Below are positions 1-5,484 of a DNA stretch of 5,484 nt, piece after piece. How positions within the stretch are numbered: position 1 is the stretch's first letter; the number at the start of each line of letters is the position of its first letter. Origin of the DNA: Paracoccaceae bacterium (lineage in GTDB: Bacteria > Pseudomonadota > Alphaproteobacteria > Rhodobacterales > Rhodobacteraceae); assembly GCA_026997055.1 (NCBI GenBank), contig JALWJU010000212.1:1-5484 (forward strand), read 5' to 3'. The notes under the pieces were generated by a model, which did no database searches, was not told where the DNA came from, and saw nothing but the letters and a program-made list of their open reading frames with translations. The position numbers were made by a program, and so were the translations under genes.

Positions 1-661
1 AGAAAAGACGCATTGTCGTATAGGGGTCTTCGCTGCTGTACATCAGATCGTCGATGGTGGCGCCATAGGTATATCGGTCGCCGAAGCGAGAGACGATCGC
101 GGCGAAGGTGGGCGTGTAGCGCTCGGGCGCGGGCAGGGTGTAGCTCAGCGGATTGGTGAAGAAATCCACCACCGTTCCCACCGCGTCGCGGCTGGTCGAA
201 GGCCCGAAGAAGGGCATCACCACATATCTGCCTTCGCCCACGCCCCAGACATGCAGGGTTTCGCCGAAGTCGGTGCTGCGCTCCTCGAGCCCCACGTCGC
301 TGGCCACGTCGAACAGCCCGCCGATGCCGAGGGTGGTATTGAGCAGCAGGCGCGAGAAATTGTGCCCGGCATCGTCGAGCCGGGCCTGCAGCAGCTGGTT
401 GACGATCAGCGAGGGCAGGGAAACATTGGCGGAAAAGTCCTGGATGCGCGCGCGCACCGGTTCCGGCACCCCCTTGCCATAGGCATTGGCCGCCGGACCG
501 AAGAAGGCCGAATCGAAGGCCTTGTTGAATGCGTGCACCTTGCGGTTGACGGCTTCGCCGGGATCGTTGATCCCGGTCGGCGGGGGCGGAGCGGTACAGG
601 CGGAGACCAGCACCAGGACCAGCAGCACCGGCGCGATGGGGATGGGCAGCGGGAATTTCAT
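1..661 (-). CDS. mlaA: MlaA/VacJ family outer-membrane lipoprotein (3' end off window)
   Basis: The gene reads leftwards from an ATG at 661-659; 220 residues are visible and the C-terminus lies beyond the left edge. MlaA lipoproteins sit in the outer membrane and remove mislocalised phospholipid from the outer leaflet, passing it to the periplasmic carrier MlaC. Seen here: a short hydrophobic leader (residues 5-21) ending in the lipobox V19-S20-A21-C22, a Pro-rich linker, then family signatures: INDPGEAVNRKVHAFNKAFD at about 31-50, NTTLGIGGLFDVASDVGL at about 108-125, DFGETLHVWGVGEG at about 131-144 and FGPSTSRDAVG at about 152-162. The visible end, DPYTTMRLF, is typical of the region shortly before the usual C-terminus, so perhaps 25-40 residues are missing (inferred from usual family length). 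The site upstream of the ATG is a weak A/G-rich GAAGAAA. The gene diverges from the secretion genes. A partner gene such as mlaC could follow beyond the edge, but this cannot be seen. Confidence 0.93.
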   Translation of the reverse strand, partial: MKFPLPIPIAPVLLVLVLVSACTAPPPPTGINDPGEAVNRKVHAFNKAFDSAFFGPAANAYGKGVPEPVRARIQDFSANVSLPSLIVNQLLQARLDDAGHNFSRLLLNTTLGIGGLFDVASDVGLEERSTDFGETLHVWGVGEGRYVVMPFFGPSTSRDAVGTVVDFFTNPLSYTLPAPERYTPTFAAIVSRFGDRYTYGATIDDLMYSSEDPYTTMRLF

Positions 662-695
662 CGCGGGTATTTCTTCACATCCGGTTTCAATCAGC

Positions 696-710
696 TATGT
701 ATAACACATA
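696..710. repeat. Short inverted repeat in the divergent intergenic region
   Basis: TATGT (696-700) and ACATA (706-710) are perfect reverse complements separated by 5 nt, giving a TGT-N5-ACA dyad. It lies between the divergently read mlaA and type I secretion genes and covers the candidate mlaA -10. A regulator bound here could occlude that promoter. Five-bp arms in an AT-rich patch can arise by chance, and I cannot assign the dyad to a known regulator. Confidence 0.3.
698..706 (-). promoter_or_regulatory. Candidate extended -10 promoter element for mlaA
   Basis: Read on the minus strand this is TGTTATACA: a TGn extension directly followed by TATACA, a 4/6 match to the sigma-70 -10. Transcription would start near 691 and leave a leader of about 30 nt before the mlaA ATG. 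No TTGACA-like -35 sits 16-18 nt upstream, which extended -10 promoters can tolerate. On the plus strand the same bases give TATAAC (700-705), but its only -35-like match, TTCACA at 674-679, is 20 nt away. The minus-strand reading is therefore preferred. This is motif reading only. Confidence 0.35.
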
Positions 711-877
711 AGGATTGTCGGGTAGATGCCCAGCCCCGGAGGTAATTGTCCGGCGGTTTGTGGCCGACGGGCGACAGGTTAACCGGATATTTGCGGGCTG
801 GTGGCAGAATCTGCATGAGGCGATAGGACATCCCGCAGCGCATTCGAGACGGGCCATTCACGGCAGGCATTGGGCAT

Positions 878-2635
878 GTGGGCAAGAACATGATGGCAAA
901 GGAAGCACAGCTGCAGAAGGGGCGCGAGGAACTGCGCCAGGTGCGGCGCGAGAGTCGATGGCTGCTGCGCGCGGCGGCGCTGTTTTCGGTATTCGTGAAC
1001 CTGCTGATGCTCACCGGCCCGCTCTACATGCTGCAGATCTACGACCGGGTACTGGGCAGCCGCAGTGAGGAAACCCTGCTGGCACTGTCGATCCTCATGG
1101 CATTTCTGTTCGCCATGATGGGCGTGCTCGAATATGTGCGCGGCCGGGTGCTGGCGCGTATCGCCGCGGCGCTGCAGGCCAGGCTGGAGGGGCGGGTGTT
1201 TCACGCGGTGCTGGCCAGGGCGGCGCTGTCGCCGCGCCCCGATCTGGTGCCCAATTCCCTGCGCGATCTGGACGCGGTGCAGCGCCTGGTCGCATCTCCG
1301 GTCTTTGCGGCCATGTTCGATGTCCCCTTCAGTCCGCTTTTCCTGGCCGGCATTCTCGTCTTTCACCCCTATCTGGGTATCCTGGCACTGGTGGGCGGCA
1401 GTGTGCTGATCCTGTTCACCATCCTCAATCAGGCACTGACCCGGGCACCCGCGCAGGAGGCGACCATGGCCGGGGTCGCAGCCGAGCAGCAGGCGCTCCA
1501 GATCAGGAACGAGGCCGAGATGGTACGCGCCCTGGGAATGCAGGAAGCCGCTTTCCGGCGCTGGCTGCAGGCCCGGCGGCGGGCCAGGGAAGCCGGTCTC
1601 GAATTCGCCGACAGGGGGGGGCTGTTTTCTACCCTGTCGAAGACCTTTCGCATATTCCTGCAATCGGCAATGCTGGGGCTGGCGGCCTGGCTGGTACTGC
1701 GCGGCGAACTGACCGCCGGGGCGATGATCGCCGCCTCCATCCTCATGGGGCGCGCCCTGGCCCCGATCGACCAGGTCATCGGCCAGTGGCAGCTGGTGGA
1801 GCAGGCCCGCCACGGCTGGCGGCGCCTGTCGGAATTGCTGGGTGAGGTGCCGGTGCCTGCTCCGCGCATGGCGCTGTCGCGCCCGCGGGCCCACATGCTG
1901 GTGGAAAATCTCACCATCCTGCCCCCGGGGCAGTCCCAGGCTTCGGTGCGGCTGATCAGTTTCGAGGTCAAGCCCGGCCAGGCATTGGGGGTGATCGGCC
2001 CTTCGGGGGCGGGCAAGTCCTCGCTGGCACGGGCCATCTGCGGGGTCTGGCGCCCGGCCGGCGGCAAGATCCGCCTGGACGGTGCGGCGATCGACCAGTT
2101 TCCGCCCGAGACCCTGGGTGCCCATATCGGCTACCTGCCGCAGCGGGTGCAGCTTTTTGACGGTACGATTCGTGAAAACATTGCCAAGCTCGCGCCCGAG
2201 CCCGATGACGCGGCGGTGGAAAAGGCCGCGCGCATGGCCAATGCCCACGAGATGATCCTGCGCTTGCCCGACGGGTACGATACCCGGGTTTCCACCGGGG
2301 GAGGGATGCTTTCGGGCGGCCAGATGCAGCGCATCGGCCTGGCCCGCGCGCTCTATGGCGAGCCGGTGATCGTGGTGCTGGACGAGCCCAATTCGAATCT
2401 CGATAACGAAGGCAGCCAGGCACTCAACGATGCCATTCGCCAGATCAAGGCGGCCGGCGGCGCGGTGCTGATCATGGCCCACCGTCCGGCCGCCATCCAG
2501 GAATGCGACCTGCTCCTGGTGCTCGATGGCGGGGCCGCGCGCGCCTTTGGCCCGCGCGACGAGGTTCTGGCCAGAACCGTGCGCAATGCCGGGCAGATCA
2601 CTGCCGCAGGTCCGGGCAGCGGAGGGATTACCTGA
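878..2635 (+). CDS. prtD: Type I secretion system ABC transporter (PrtD-type permease/ATPase)
   Basis: This 585-residue inner-membrane exporter uses ATP to move an unfolded protein, usually one with a C-terminal secretion signal, into a trans-envelope channel. The N-terminal half (about 30-300) is the membrane domain, with hydrophobic segments near 32-53, 67-87, 145-184 and 257-296. It begins directly with the permease, without the C39-like domain of HlyB, as in PrtD/AprD exporters. The ATPase domain has Walker A GPSGAGKS (374-381, Lys380), Q-loop Gln422 in YLPQRVQLFDGTIREN, signature LSGGQ (478-482), Walker B VIVVLDEP with Asp502-Glu503, D-loop SNLD and H-loop His535, so it looks catalytically intact. 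Length is usual for the family. The start is uncertain: GTG at 878 is the first possible start after an in-frame TAG at 824-826, but ATGs at 890 and 893 fit as well, and none has a strong Shine-Dalgarno. It is coupled to the next gene by TGATG. The substrate is unknown. Confidence 0.93.
   Translation: MGKNMMAKEAQLQKGREELRQVRRESRWLLRAAALFSVFVNLLMLTGPLYMLQIYDRVLGSRSEETLLALSILMAFLFAMMGVLEYVRGRVLARIAAALQARLEGRVFHAVLARAALSPRPDLVPNSLRDLDAVQRLVASPVFAAMFDVPFSPLFLAGILVFHPYLGILALVGGSVLILFTILNQALTRAPAQEATMAGVAAEQQALQIRNEAEMVRALGMQEAAFRRWLQARRRAREAGLEFADRGGLFSTLSKTFRIFLQSAMLGLAAWLVLRGELTAGAMIAASILMGRALAPIDQVIGQWQLVEQARHGWRRLSELLGEVPVPAPRMALSRPRAHMLVENLTILPPGQSQASVRLISFEVKPGQALGVIGPSGAGKSSLARAICGVWRPAGGKIRLDGAAIDQFPPETLGAHIGYLPQRVQLFDGTIRENIAKLAPEPDDAAVEKAARMANAHEMILRLPDGYDTRVSTGGGMLSGGQMQRIGLARALYGEPVIVVLDEPNSNLDNEGSQALNDAIRQIKAAGGAVLIMAHRPAAIQECDLLLVLDGGAARAFGPRDEVLARTVRNAGQITAAGPGSGGIT
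2621..2625 (+). promoter_or_regulatory. Shine-Dalgarno site that fixes the HlyD-family gene start
   Basis: GGAGG lies at the end of the transporter gene, 9 nt before the ATG at 2635. The open frame extends further upstream to 2503, but this site and the TGATG stop/start junction point to 2635. The upstream extension only overlaps transporter coding sequence. Confidence 0.75.
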
Positions 2636-3951
2636 TGACGCACGACACGGATCCCGCTCCGCCCGCTCCGGCCCGGCGCCACGTCATTATCGGTCTGCTG
2701 ACCATCCTGCTGCTGGTCGGCGGCTTCGGTGCCTGGTCGGTTACCGCCAATATCGCCGGGGCCGTCATTGCCTCCGGTCAGCTCGAGGTCGAGCAGAACC
2801 GGCAGGTGGTCCAGCATCCCGACGGTGGCGTGGTCCTTGCCATCGAGGTGCAGGAGGGTGACCTGGTATCCGCCGGTGACGTGCTGATCCGCCTGGACCC
2901 GGCGGAACTGGTCTCGGAGCGCAATATCACCGAGGCCACGCTGTTCGAGATCCTTGCTCGCAGCGCCCGGCTGGAAGCCGAGCGCGACGGGGCCGAGTCG
3001 ATCAGCTTCCCTCCGGAACTGACCGGGCTGATCGACAGCCGCCCCGATGTGCGCGCTCTGACCGAGGGGCAGGAGCGGCTGTTTCGCGCCCGTCGCGACA
3101 CCCTGGCCTCGCAGATCGAACAGCTGCGCAAGCGTATCGGCCAGATCGGCAGCCAGATCGAGGGGATTGACGCCCAGACCACCGCCCTGACCGCGCAACT
3201 GGCGCTGATCCGCGACGAACTCGAGAGCCAGCAGGCATTGTTCGAAAAGGGCCTGACCCAGGCCGCCAAGGTGCTGGAACTGCAGCGCGAAGAGGCCTCG
3301 CTTCTGGGTCAGCAGGGCCGCCTGCAGGCTCAGCGCGCCGAATTCGAGGGGCGCATTACCGAAATCGAGATCGAGATCCTGCGAATGCAGGATGTCCGCC
3401 GCCAGGACGCGATTACCGAACTGCGCGATCTTGGCGTCAAGCGGCTGGAAATGGCCGAAAACCTGCGCACGCTCGAGCAGAAGCTCGACCGGCTCGACAT
3501 CCGCGCCCCGGTTTCCGGCGTGGTGCTGGCGCTCAGCGTCTTCGCCGAGCGTTCGGTGATTCGCCCGGCCGAACCCGTGCTCTATATCGTGCCCCAGGAC
3601 CGTCCGCTTCTGATTTCGGCCAGGATCAGCCCGATCAATGTGGACGAGGTCCATGCCGGGCAACAGGTGGCGGTGCGCTTCGCCGCGCTTGACAGCCGCA
3701 CGACTCCGGAGCTGCAGGGCCGGGTGGTGACGGTCTCGCCCGATGCACTTGCCGACGAGACTACCGGCATGCGCTATTACGAGGTGGAGATTCGCCTCGA
3801 TGCGGGCGAAACCGACAAGCTGCCCGAGGGCGTGACCCTGGTGCCCGGGATGCCGGTGGATGCCTTCATCCGCACTTCGGATCGTACGCCGCTGGCCTAT
3901 CTGGTGAAGCCCCTGGCGGAATATTTCAACAAGGCGTTTCGCGAGAATTGA
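2635..3951 (+). CDS. prtE: Type I secretion membrane fusion protein (HlyD/PrtE family)
   Basis: The 438-residue product is the periplasmic adaptor that links the ABC transporter to a TolC-type outer-membrane channel. Seen in order: a short Pro-rich cytoplasmic tail (1-15), one membrane anchor (about 17-36), the first half of a biotinyl-lipoyl-like domain (VVQHPDGGVVLAIEVQEGD, about 58-76), a long Gln/Glu/Arg-rich alpha-helical hairpin (about 92-285) with the turn near LFEKGLTQA (202-210), the second lipoyl half (DIRAPVSGVVLAL, 288-300) and a beta-barrel/C-terminal part (about 325-415) with the motif GMPVDAFIRTSDRTPLAYL. The closing stretch KPLAEYFNKAFREN is typical of the type I HlyD subfamily. 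Order and length match the family. The start is set by GGAGG at 2621 and the 1-nt TGATG overlap, which implies coupled translation at matched levels. The symbol is by analogy with prtDE; a neutral label is HlyD-family periplasmic adaptor subunit. No outer-membrane channel gene follows. Confidence 0.93.
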   Translation: MTHDTDPAPPAPARRHVIIGLLTILLLVGGFGAWSVTANIAGAVIASGQLEVEQNRQVVQHPDGGVVLAIEVQEGDLVSAGDVLIRLDPAELVSERNITEATLFEILARSARLEAERDGAESISFPPELTGLIDSRPDVRALTEGQERLFRARRDTLASQIEQLRKRIGQIGSQIEGIDAQTTALTAQLALIRDELESQQALFEKGLTQAAKVLELQREEASLLGQQGRLQAQRAEFEGRITEIEIEILRMQDVRRQDAITELRDLGVKRLEMAENLRTLEQKLDRLDIRAPVSGVVLALSVFAERSVIRPAEPVLYIVPQDRPLLISARISPINVDEVHAGQQVAVRFAALDSRTTPELQGRVVTVSPDALADETTGMRYYEVEIRLDAGETDKLPEGVTLVPGMPVDAFIRTSDRTPLAYLVKPLAEYFNKAFREN

Positions 3952-3963
3952 GCGCAGCGCGCT
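3951..3963 (+). other. Small GC hairpin just after the HlyD-family stop
   Basis: AGCGC (3951-3955) pairs with GCGCT (3959-3963) around a 3-nt loop, with two further G-U wobbles possible outside. It begins on the last base of the stop codon. No T-tract follows (the next bases are TGCGAAAACC), so it is not a convincing intrinsic terminator. At most it may mark or stabilise the 3' end of the secretion-gene message. Confidence 0.25.
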
Positions 3964-3991
3964 TGCGAAAACCAGCCTCGCCAGCTAGCGT
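3963..3991 (+). promoter_or_regulatory. Weak candidate sigma-70 promoter before the RidA-family gene
   Basis: TTGCGA (3963-3968) and TAGCGT (3986-3991) are separated by 17 nt. The -35 keeps TTG and the -10 keeps T, A and the final T of the consensus. Transcription would start near 3998, leaving a leader of about 34 nt. Many alphaproteobacterial promoters are this loose, but such matches are also common by chance. The alternative is readthrough from the secretion genes. Confidence 0.22.
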
Positions 3992-4020
3992 TTGCGCCAG
4001 ATTTCCGCGCTGAGGCCTGA

Positions 4021-4027
4021 AAGGAAG
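4021..4027 (+). promoter_or_regulatory. Shine-Dalgarno site of the RidA-family gene
   Basis: AAGGAAG lies 4 nt before the ATG at 4032, with its GGA core 6 nt before it. Together with the 80-nt gap from the previous stop it shows that this gene starts translation independently and supports the chosen start. Confidence 0.6.
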
Positions 4028-4031
4028 ACCC

Positions 4032-4493
4032 ATGTCCACCATCGAATCCCGCCTGGCTGCGCTTGGCGTCACCCTGCCCGACGCCCCCGCGCCTGCCGCC
4101 AATTACGTGCCCTTCGTGCAGGTGGGCGATATCGTGCATGTCTCCGGGCAGATACCCATGGCCGACGGCGCCTTCATCACCGGCAAGCTGGGCGATGACA
4201 TGGATGCCGGGGCCGGGGCGGCGGCCGCGCGCCTCTGCGCGATCAGCCTGCTGGCGCAGGTCAAGGCCGCCTGCGGGGGCGATCTCGAGCGTCTCGTGCG
4301 GGTGGTGAAGCTCACGGGCTTCGTCAATTCTACTGCCGATTTCACCGACCAGCCCAAGGTGATCAACGGCGCCTCCGACTTCATGGTCGAGGTGCTGGGC
4401 GAAGCCGGGCGGCACGCGCGCTCGGCGGTCTCTGCCGCGTCGTTACCCTTTGGGGTCGCGGTCGAAATCGAGGGGATCTTCCAGATCAGATGA
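4032..4493 (+). CDS. RidA family protein (YjgF/YER057c/UK114-like)
   Basis: The product has 153 residues, longer than classical E. coli RidA (about 130) and like the extended YjgF-like subgroup. RidA proteins are small trimeric cytosolic enzymes; the best known hydrolyse reactive enamine/imine intermediates made by PLP enzymes, and subgroups vary in activity. Seen here: the early strand FVQVGDIVHVSGQIPM (28-43), a central helix rich in Ala/Gly (59-80), the VVKLTGFVNSTADF strand and loop (91-104), and the C-terminal active-site segment ARSAVSAASLPFGVAVEIEG (129-148). Arg130 and Glu145 fall where RidA enzymes hold their substrate-binding Arg and the conserved Glu, so deaminase-type activity is possible. 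The start has a clear AAGGAAG site. The stop overlaps the next start as ATGA (4490-4493), so it forms an operon with the GDPD gene. The natural substrate is unknown, so no symbol is given. Confidence 0.88.
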   Translation: MSTIESRLAALGVTLPDAPAPAANYVPFVQVGDIVHVSGQIPMADGAFITGKLGDDMDAGAGAAAARLCAISLLAQVKAACGGDLERLVRVVKLTGFVNSTADFTDQPKVINGASDFMVEVLGEAGRHARSAVSAASLPFGVAVEIEGIFQIR

Positions 4494-5269
4494 TCCCGAC
4501 CACCGCCCTGCATCCCGACTTCCTGCGCCTGCCCATCGCCCACCGGGCGCTGCACGATCTTGCCGCCGGGCGCCCGGAGAACAGCCTCAGCGCGATTCGC
4601 GCGGCGATTGCGGCGGGCTACGCGATCGAGATCGACCTGCAGCCCTCCGCCGACGGGGTGGCGATGGTGTTTCACGACTATCAGCTTGACAGGCTGACCG
4701 GCGCGCGCGGGCCGGTCAGCCTGAAGAGCGCCGCCGAACTGGGTGCAATCGCGCTTGCCGGCGGCACTCATGGCGACGTGATCCCGACTCTTGGCGAAGT
4801 GCTCGAAGTGGTCGCGGGCCAGGTGCCCCTGCTGATCGAGATCAAGGATCAGGATGGCGCGCTAGGCCCGGATGTGGGGGGGCTGAGCCGGGCCTGCGCC
4901 GAAGCACTGGCAGGATATGCCGGCCCGGTCGCGGTGATGAGTTTCAACCCTTACGCGGTCGCCGATTTCGCCGCCCATGCGCCGGGGATCCCCGTAGGGC
5001 TGACCACGGGGCGCTTCCTGTCGGAAAACTGGCCGGTCCCGGAGGCCCGGCTGGAGGAACTGCGCGAGATACCGGACTTTGCCGCGCTGGGCGCGAGCTT
5101 CATCAGCCACCGGGCCGATGCGCTCGGCGCTGACCGGGTGGCGGAGCTGAAGGCCGGTGGCGCGGCGATCCTGTGCTGGACCATACGCAGCCCCGAGGCA
5201 GAGGCAAAGGCACGCGAAGTCGCAGATAACGTCACCTTCGAGGGCTACCTGCCCATGATTCCCGGATGA
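4490..5269 (+). CDS. Glycerophosphodiester phosphodiesterase family protein
   Basis: This 259-residue TIM-barrel enzyme of the GDPD family is expected to hydrolyse glycerophosphodiesters, from phospholipid turnover, to glycerol-3-phosphate and an alcohol, using a bound divalent metal. Catalytic motifs are visible: His18-Arg19 followed by PENS (29-32, Glu30), EIDL with Glu47 and Asp49, FHD with His62-Asp63, the metal-ligand region LIEIK with Glu117 and Lys119, and LCWTI with Trp230. The usual HRG motif is HRA here, with a spacer (LHDLAAGR) before PENS, which I associate with an alphaproteobacterial subgroup. There is no signal peptide, so it is probably cytoplasmic; length is usual for short bacterial GDPDs. 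It starts inside the RidA-family stop (ATGA), with GAGGGG at 4470-4475 as a distant Shine-Dalgarno, and ends in another ATGA overlap. Codons 67-78 carry a perfect inverted repeat. Confidence 0.9.
   Translation: MIPTTALHPDFLRLPIAHRALHDLAAGRPENSLSAIRAAIAAGYAIEIDLQPSADGVAMVFHDYQLDRLTGARGPVSLKSAAELGAIALAGGTHGDVIPTLGEVLEVVAGQVPLLIEIKDQDGALGPDVGGLSRACAEALAGYAGPVAVMSFNPYAVADFAAHAPGIPVGLTTGRFLSENWPVPEARLEELREIPDFAALGASFISHRADALGADRVAELKAGGAAILCWTIRSPEAEAKAREVADNVTFEGYLPMIPG
4690..4723. repeat. Perfect 13-bp inverted repeat inside the GDPD gene
   Basis: Bases 4690-4702 (CAGGCTGACCGGC) and 4711-4723 (GCCGGTCAGCCTG) are exact reverse complements around an 8-nt GC loop. In RNA this would form a very stable stem-loop about 200 nt into the coding region. 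It encodes DRLTGARGPVSLK, a stretch that follows the conserved FHD motif, so it may be a by-product of protein constraint. There is no following T-tract. Confidence 0.6.
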
Positions 5270-5484
5270 GCCTGCAGGTCCGTCTGCATCACAGTCTGAG
5301 CGAGATCCCCGCGCAGGACTGGGATGCCTGCGCGGGTGCGACCGGGGCGCGCCCGGCCGATCCCTTCACCGCCCACCGCTTCCTGCTGGCGCTGGAAGAG
5401 AGCGGCTCGGTCGGAGAAGGCACCGGCTGGGCGCCCCATTACCTGAGCGCATGGGATGGCGAGCAGATGATCGCCGCCGCGCCG
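5266..5484 (+). CDS. FemAB/GNAT-like acyltransferase, COG3146/DUF482 family (5' part only)
   Basis: The first 73 codons are visible before the right edge. The start overlaps the GDPD stop as ATGA (5266-5269); there is no good Shine-Dalgarno, so translation is probably coupled. The visible N-terminus contains SLSEIPAQDWDACAG (10-24), DPFTAHRFLLALEESGSVG (33-51) and GWAPHYLSAWDGEQM (about 54-68), which I recognise as the opening of the COG3146/DUF482 proteins, often annotated as GNAT family N-acetyltransferase or FemAB-like and usually about 380-400 residues long. FemAB enzymes transfer amino acids to cell-wall precursors, but the function of this subgroup is not settled. The catalytic part lies outside the window, so activity cannot be judged. 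The call rests on recalled family pattern. Confidence 0.75.
   Translation, partial: MSLQVRLHHSLSEIPAQDWDACAGATGARPADPFTAHRFLLALEESGSVGEGTGWAPHYLSAWDGEQMIAAAP

Noticed and set aside
658..678. A tiny minus-strand GTG-started frame overlapping the mlaA ATG by TGA
   Set aside because: It has only six codons, no ribosome binding site and no sign of being translated; more likely chance than a leader peptide.
251..745. A 164-codon plus-strand open frame over the left gene
   Set aside because: The minus strand encodes a lipoprotein with a lipobox and MlaA signatures; the plus-strand frame is low in hydrophobic residues and has no motif.
779..2482. A 567-codon open frame on the minus strand opposite the ABC transporter gene
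   Set aside because: It is rich in Gln, His, Arg, Gly and Pro, as expected for the antisense of a GC-rich gene, and has no recognisable domain. The plus strand here carries a full set of ABC transporter motifs.
2503..2634. N-terminal extension of the HlyD-family frame upstream of 2635
   Set aside because: The extension is Arg/Gly-rich, overlaps the end of the transporter gene out of frame and lacks family similarity. GGAGG at 2621 and the TGATG junction set the start at 2635.
2353..3663. A 436-codon open frame on the minus strand opposite the HlyD-family gene
   Set aside because: It spans the boundary of two clearly identified plus-strand genes, shows no family motif and has shadow-like composition.
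3951..3991. Intrinsic terminator after the HlyD-family gene
   Set aside because: The hairpin has only a 5-bp perfect stem and no T-tract follows, so it does not meet the usual pattern.
5245..5439. A 64-codon minus-strand open frame at the right end
   Set aside because: It lies opposite the GDPD end and the start of the FemAB-like gene, which has an ATGA-coupled start and a recognisable N-terminus.

Overview
The window is GC-rich DNA that looks like an alphaproteobacterial chromosome, most likely Rhodobacterales or Rhodobacteraceae. This rests on the protein style of the PrtD-type exporter, the variant GDPD motif (HRALHD...GRPENS), the COG3146/DUF482-type gene at the right end, and the G/C-biased third codon positions. 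It is an inference from recognised families; no search was run. I see no tRNA, rRNA, CRISPR array, insertion sequence or phage gene.

Layout. (1) Positions 1-661, minus strand: the 5' part of an mlaA/vacJ gene. It encodes an outer-membrane lipoprotein that helps keep phospholipids out of the outer leaflet; the 3' end runs off the left edge. (2) Positions 662-877: a divergent intergenic region with a small inverted repeat (696-710) that contains a good extended -10 for mlaA. (3) Positions 878-3951, plus strand: two coupled genes of a type I secretion system, a PrtD-like ABC transporter and a HlyD/PrtE-like membrane fusion protein, joined by TGATG. (4) Positions 3952-4031: an 80-nt spacer with a small hairpin, a weak promoter-like pair and a good Shine-Dalgarno site. 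(5) Positions 4032-5484, plus strand: a RidA-family protein, a glycerophosphodiester phosphodiesterase (GDPD) and the start of a FemAB/GNAT-like acyltransferase (COG3146/DUF482), each joined to the next by ATGA overlaps.

How the genes fit together. PrtD and the HlyD protein would form the inner-membrane and periplasmic parts of an exporter that moves an unfolded protein with an uncleaved C-terminal signal from cytoplasm to outside through a TolC-type channel. Neither the channel nor a substrate lies in the window. The downstream RidA-GDPD-FemAB-like genes are housekeeping-type enzymes (imine/enamine detoxification, glycerophosphodiester hydrolysis, acyl or aminoacyl transfer). They are clearly coupled to one another; the link to the exporter is only same strand and a short gap.

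I see no strong evidence for a novel system. The points most worth a second look are the exporter pair without substrate or channel, a perfect 13-bp inverted repeat inside the GDPD gene, the inverted repeat in the divergent promoter region, and a G8 tract inside the ABC transporter gene.
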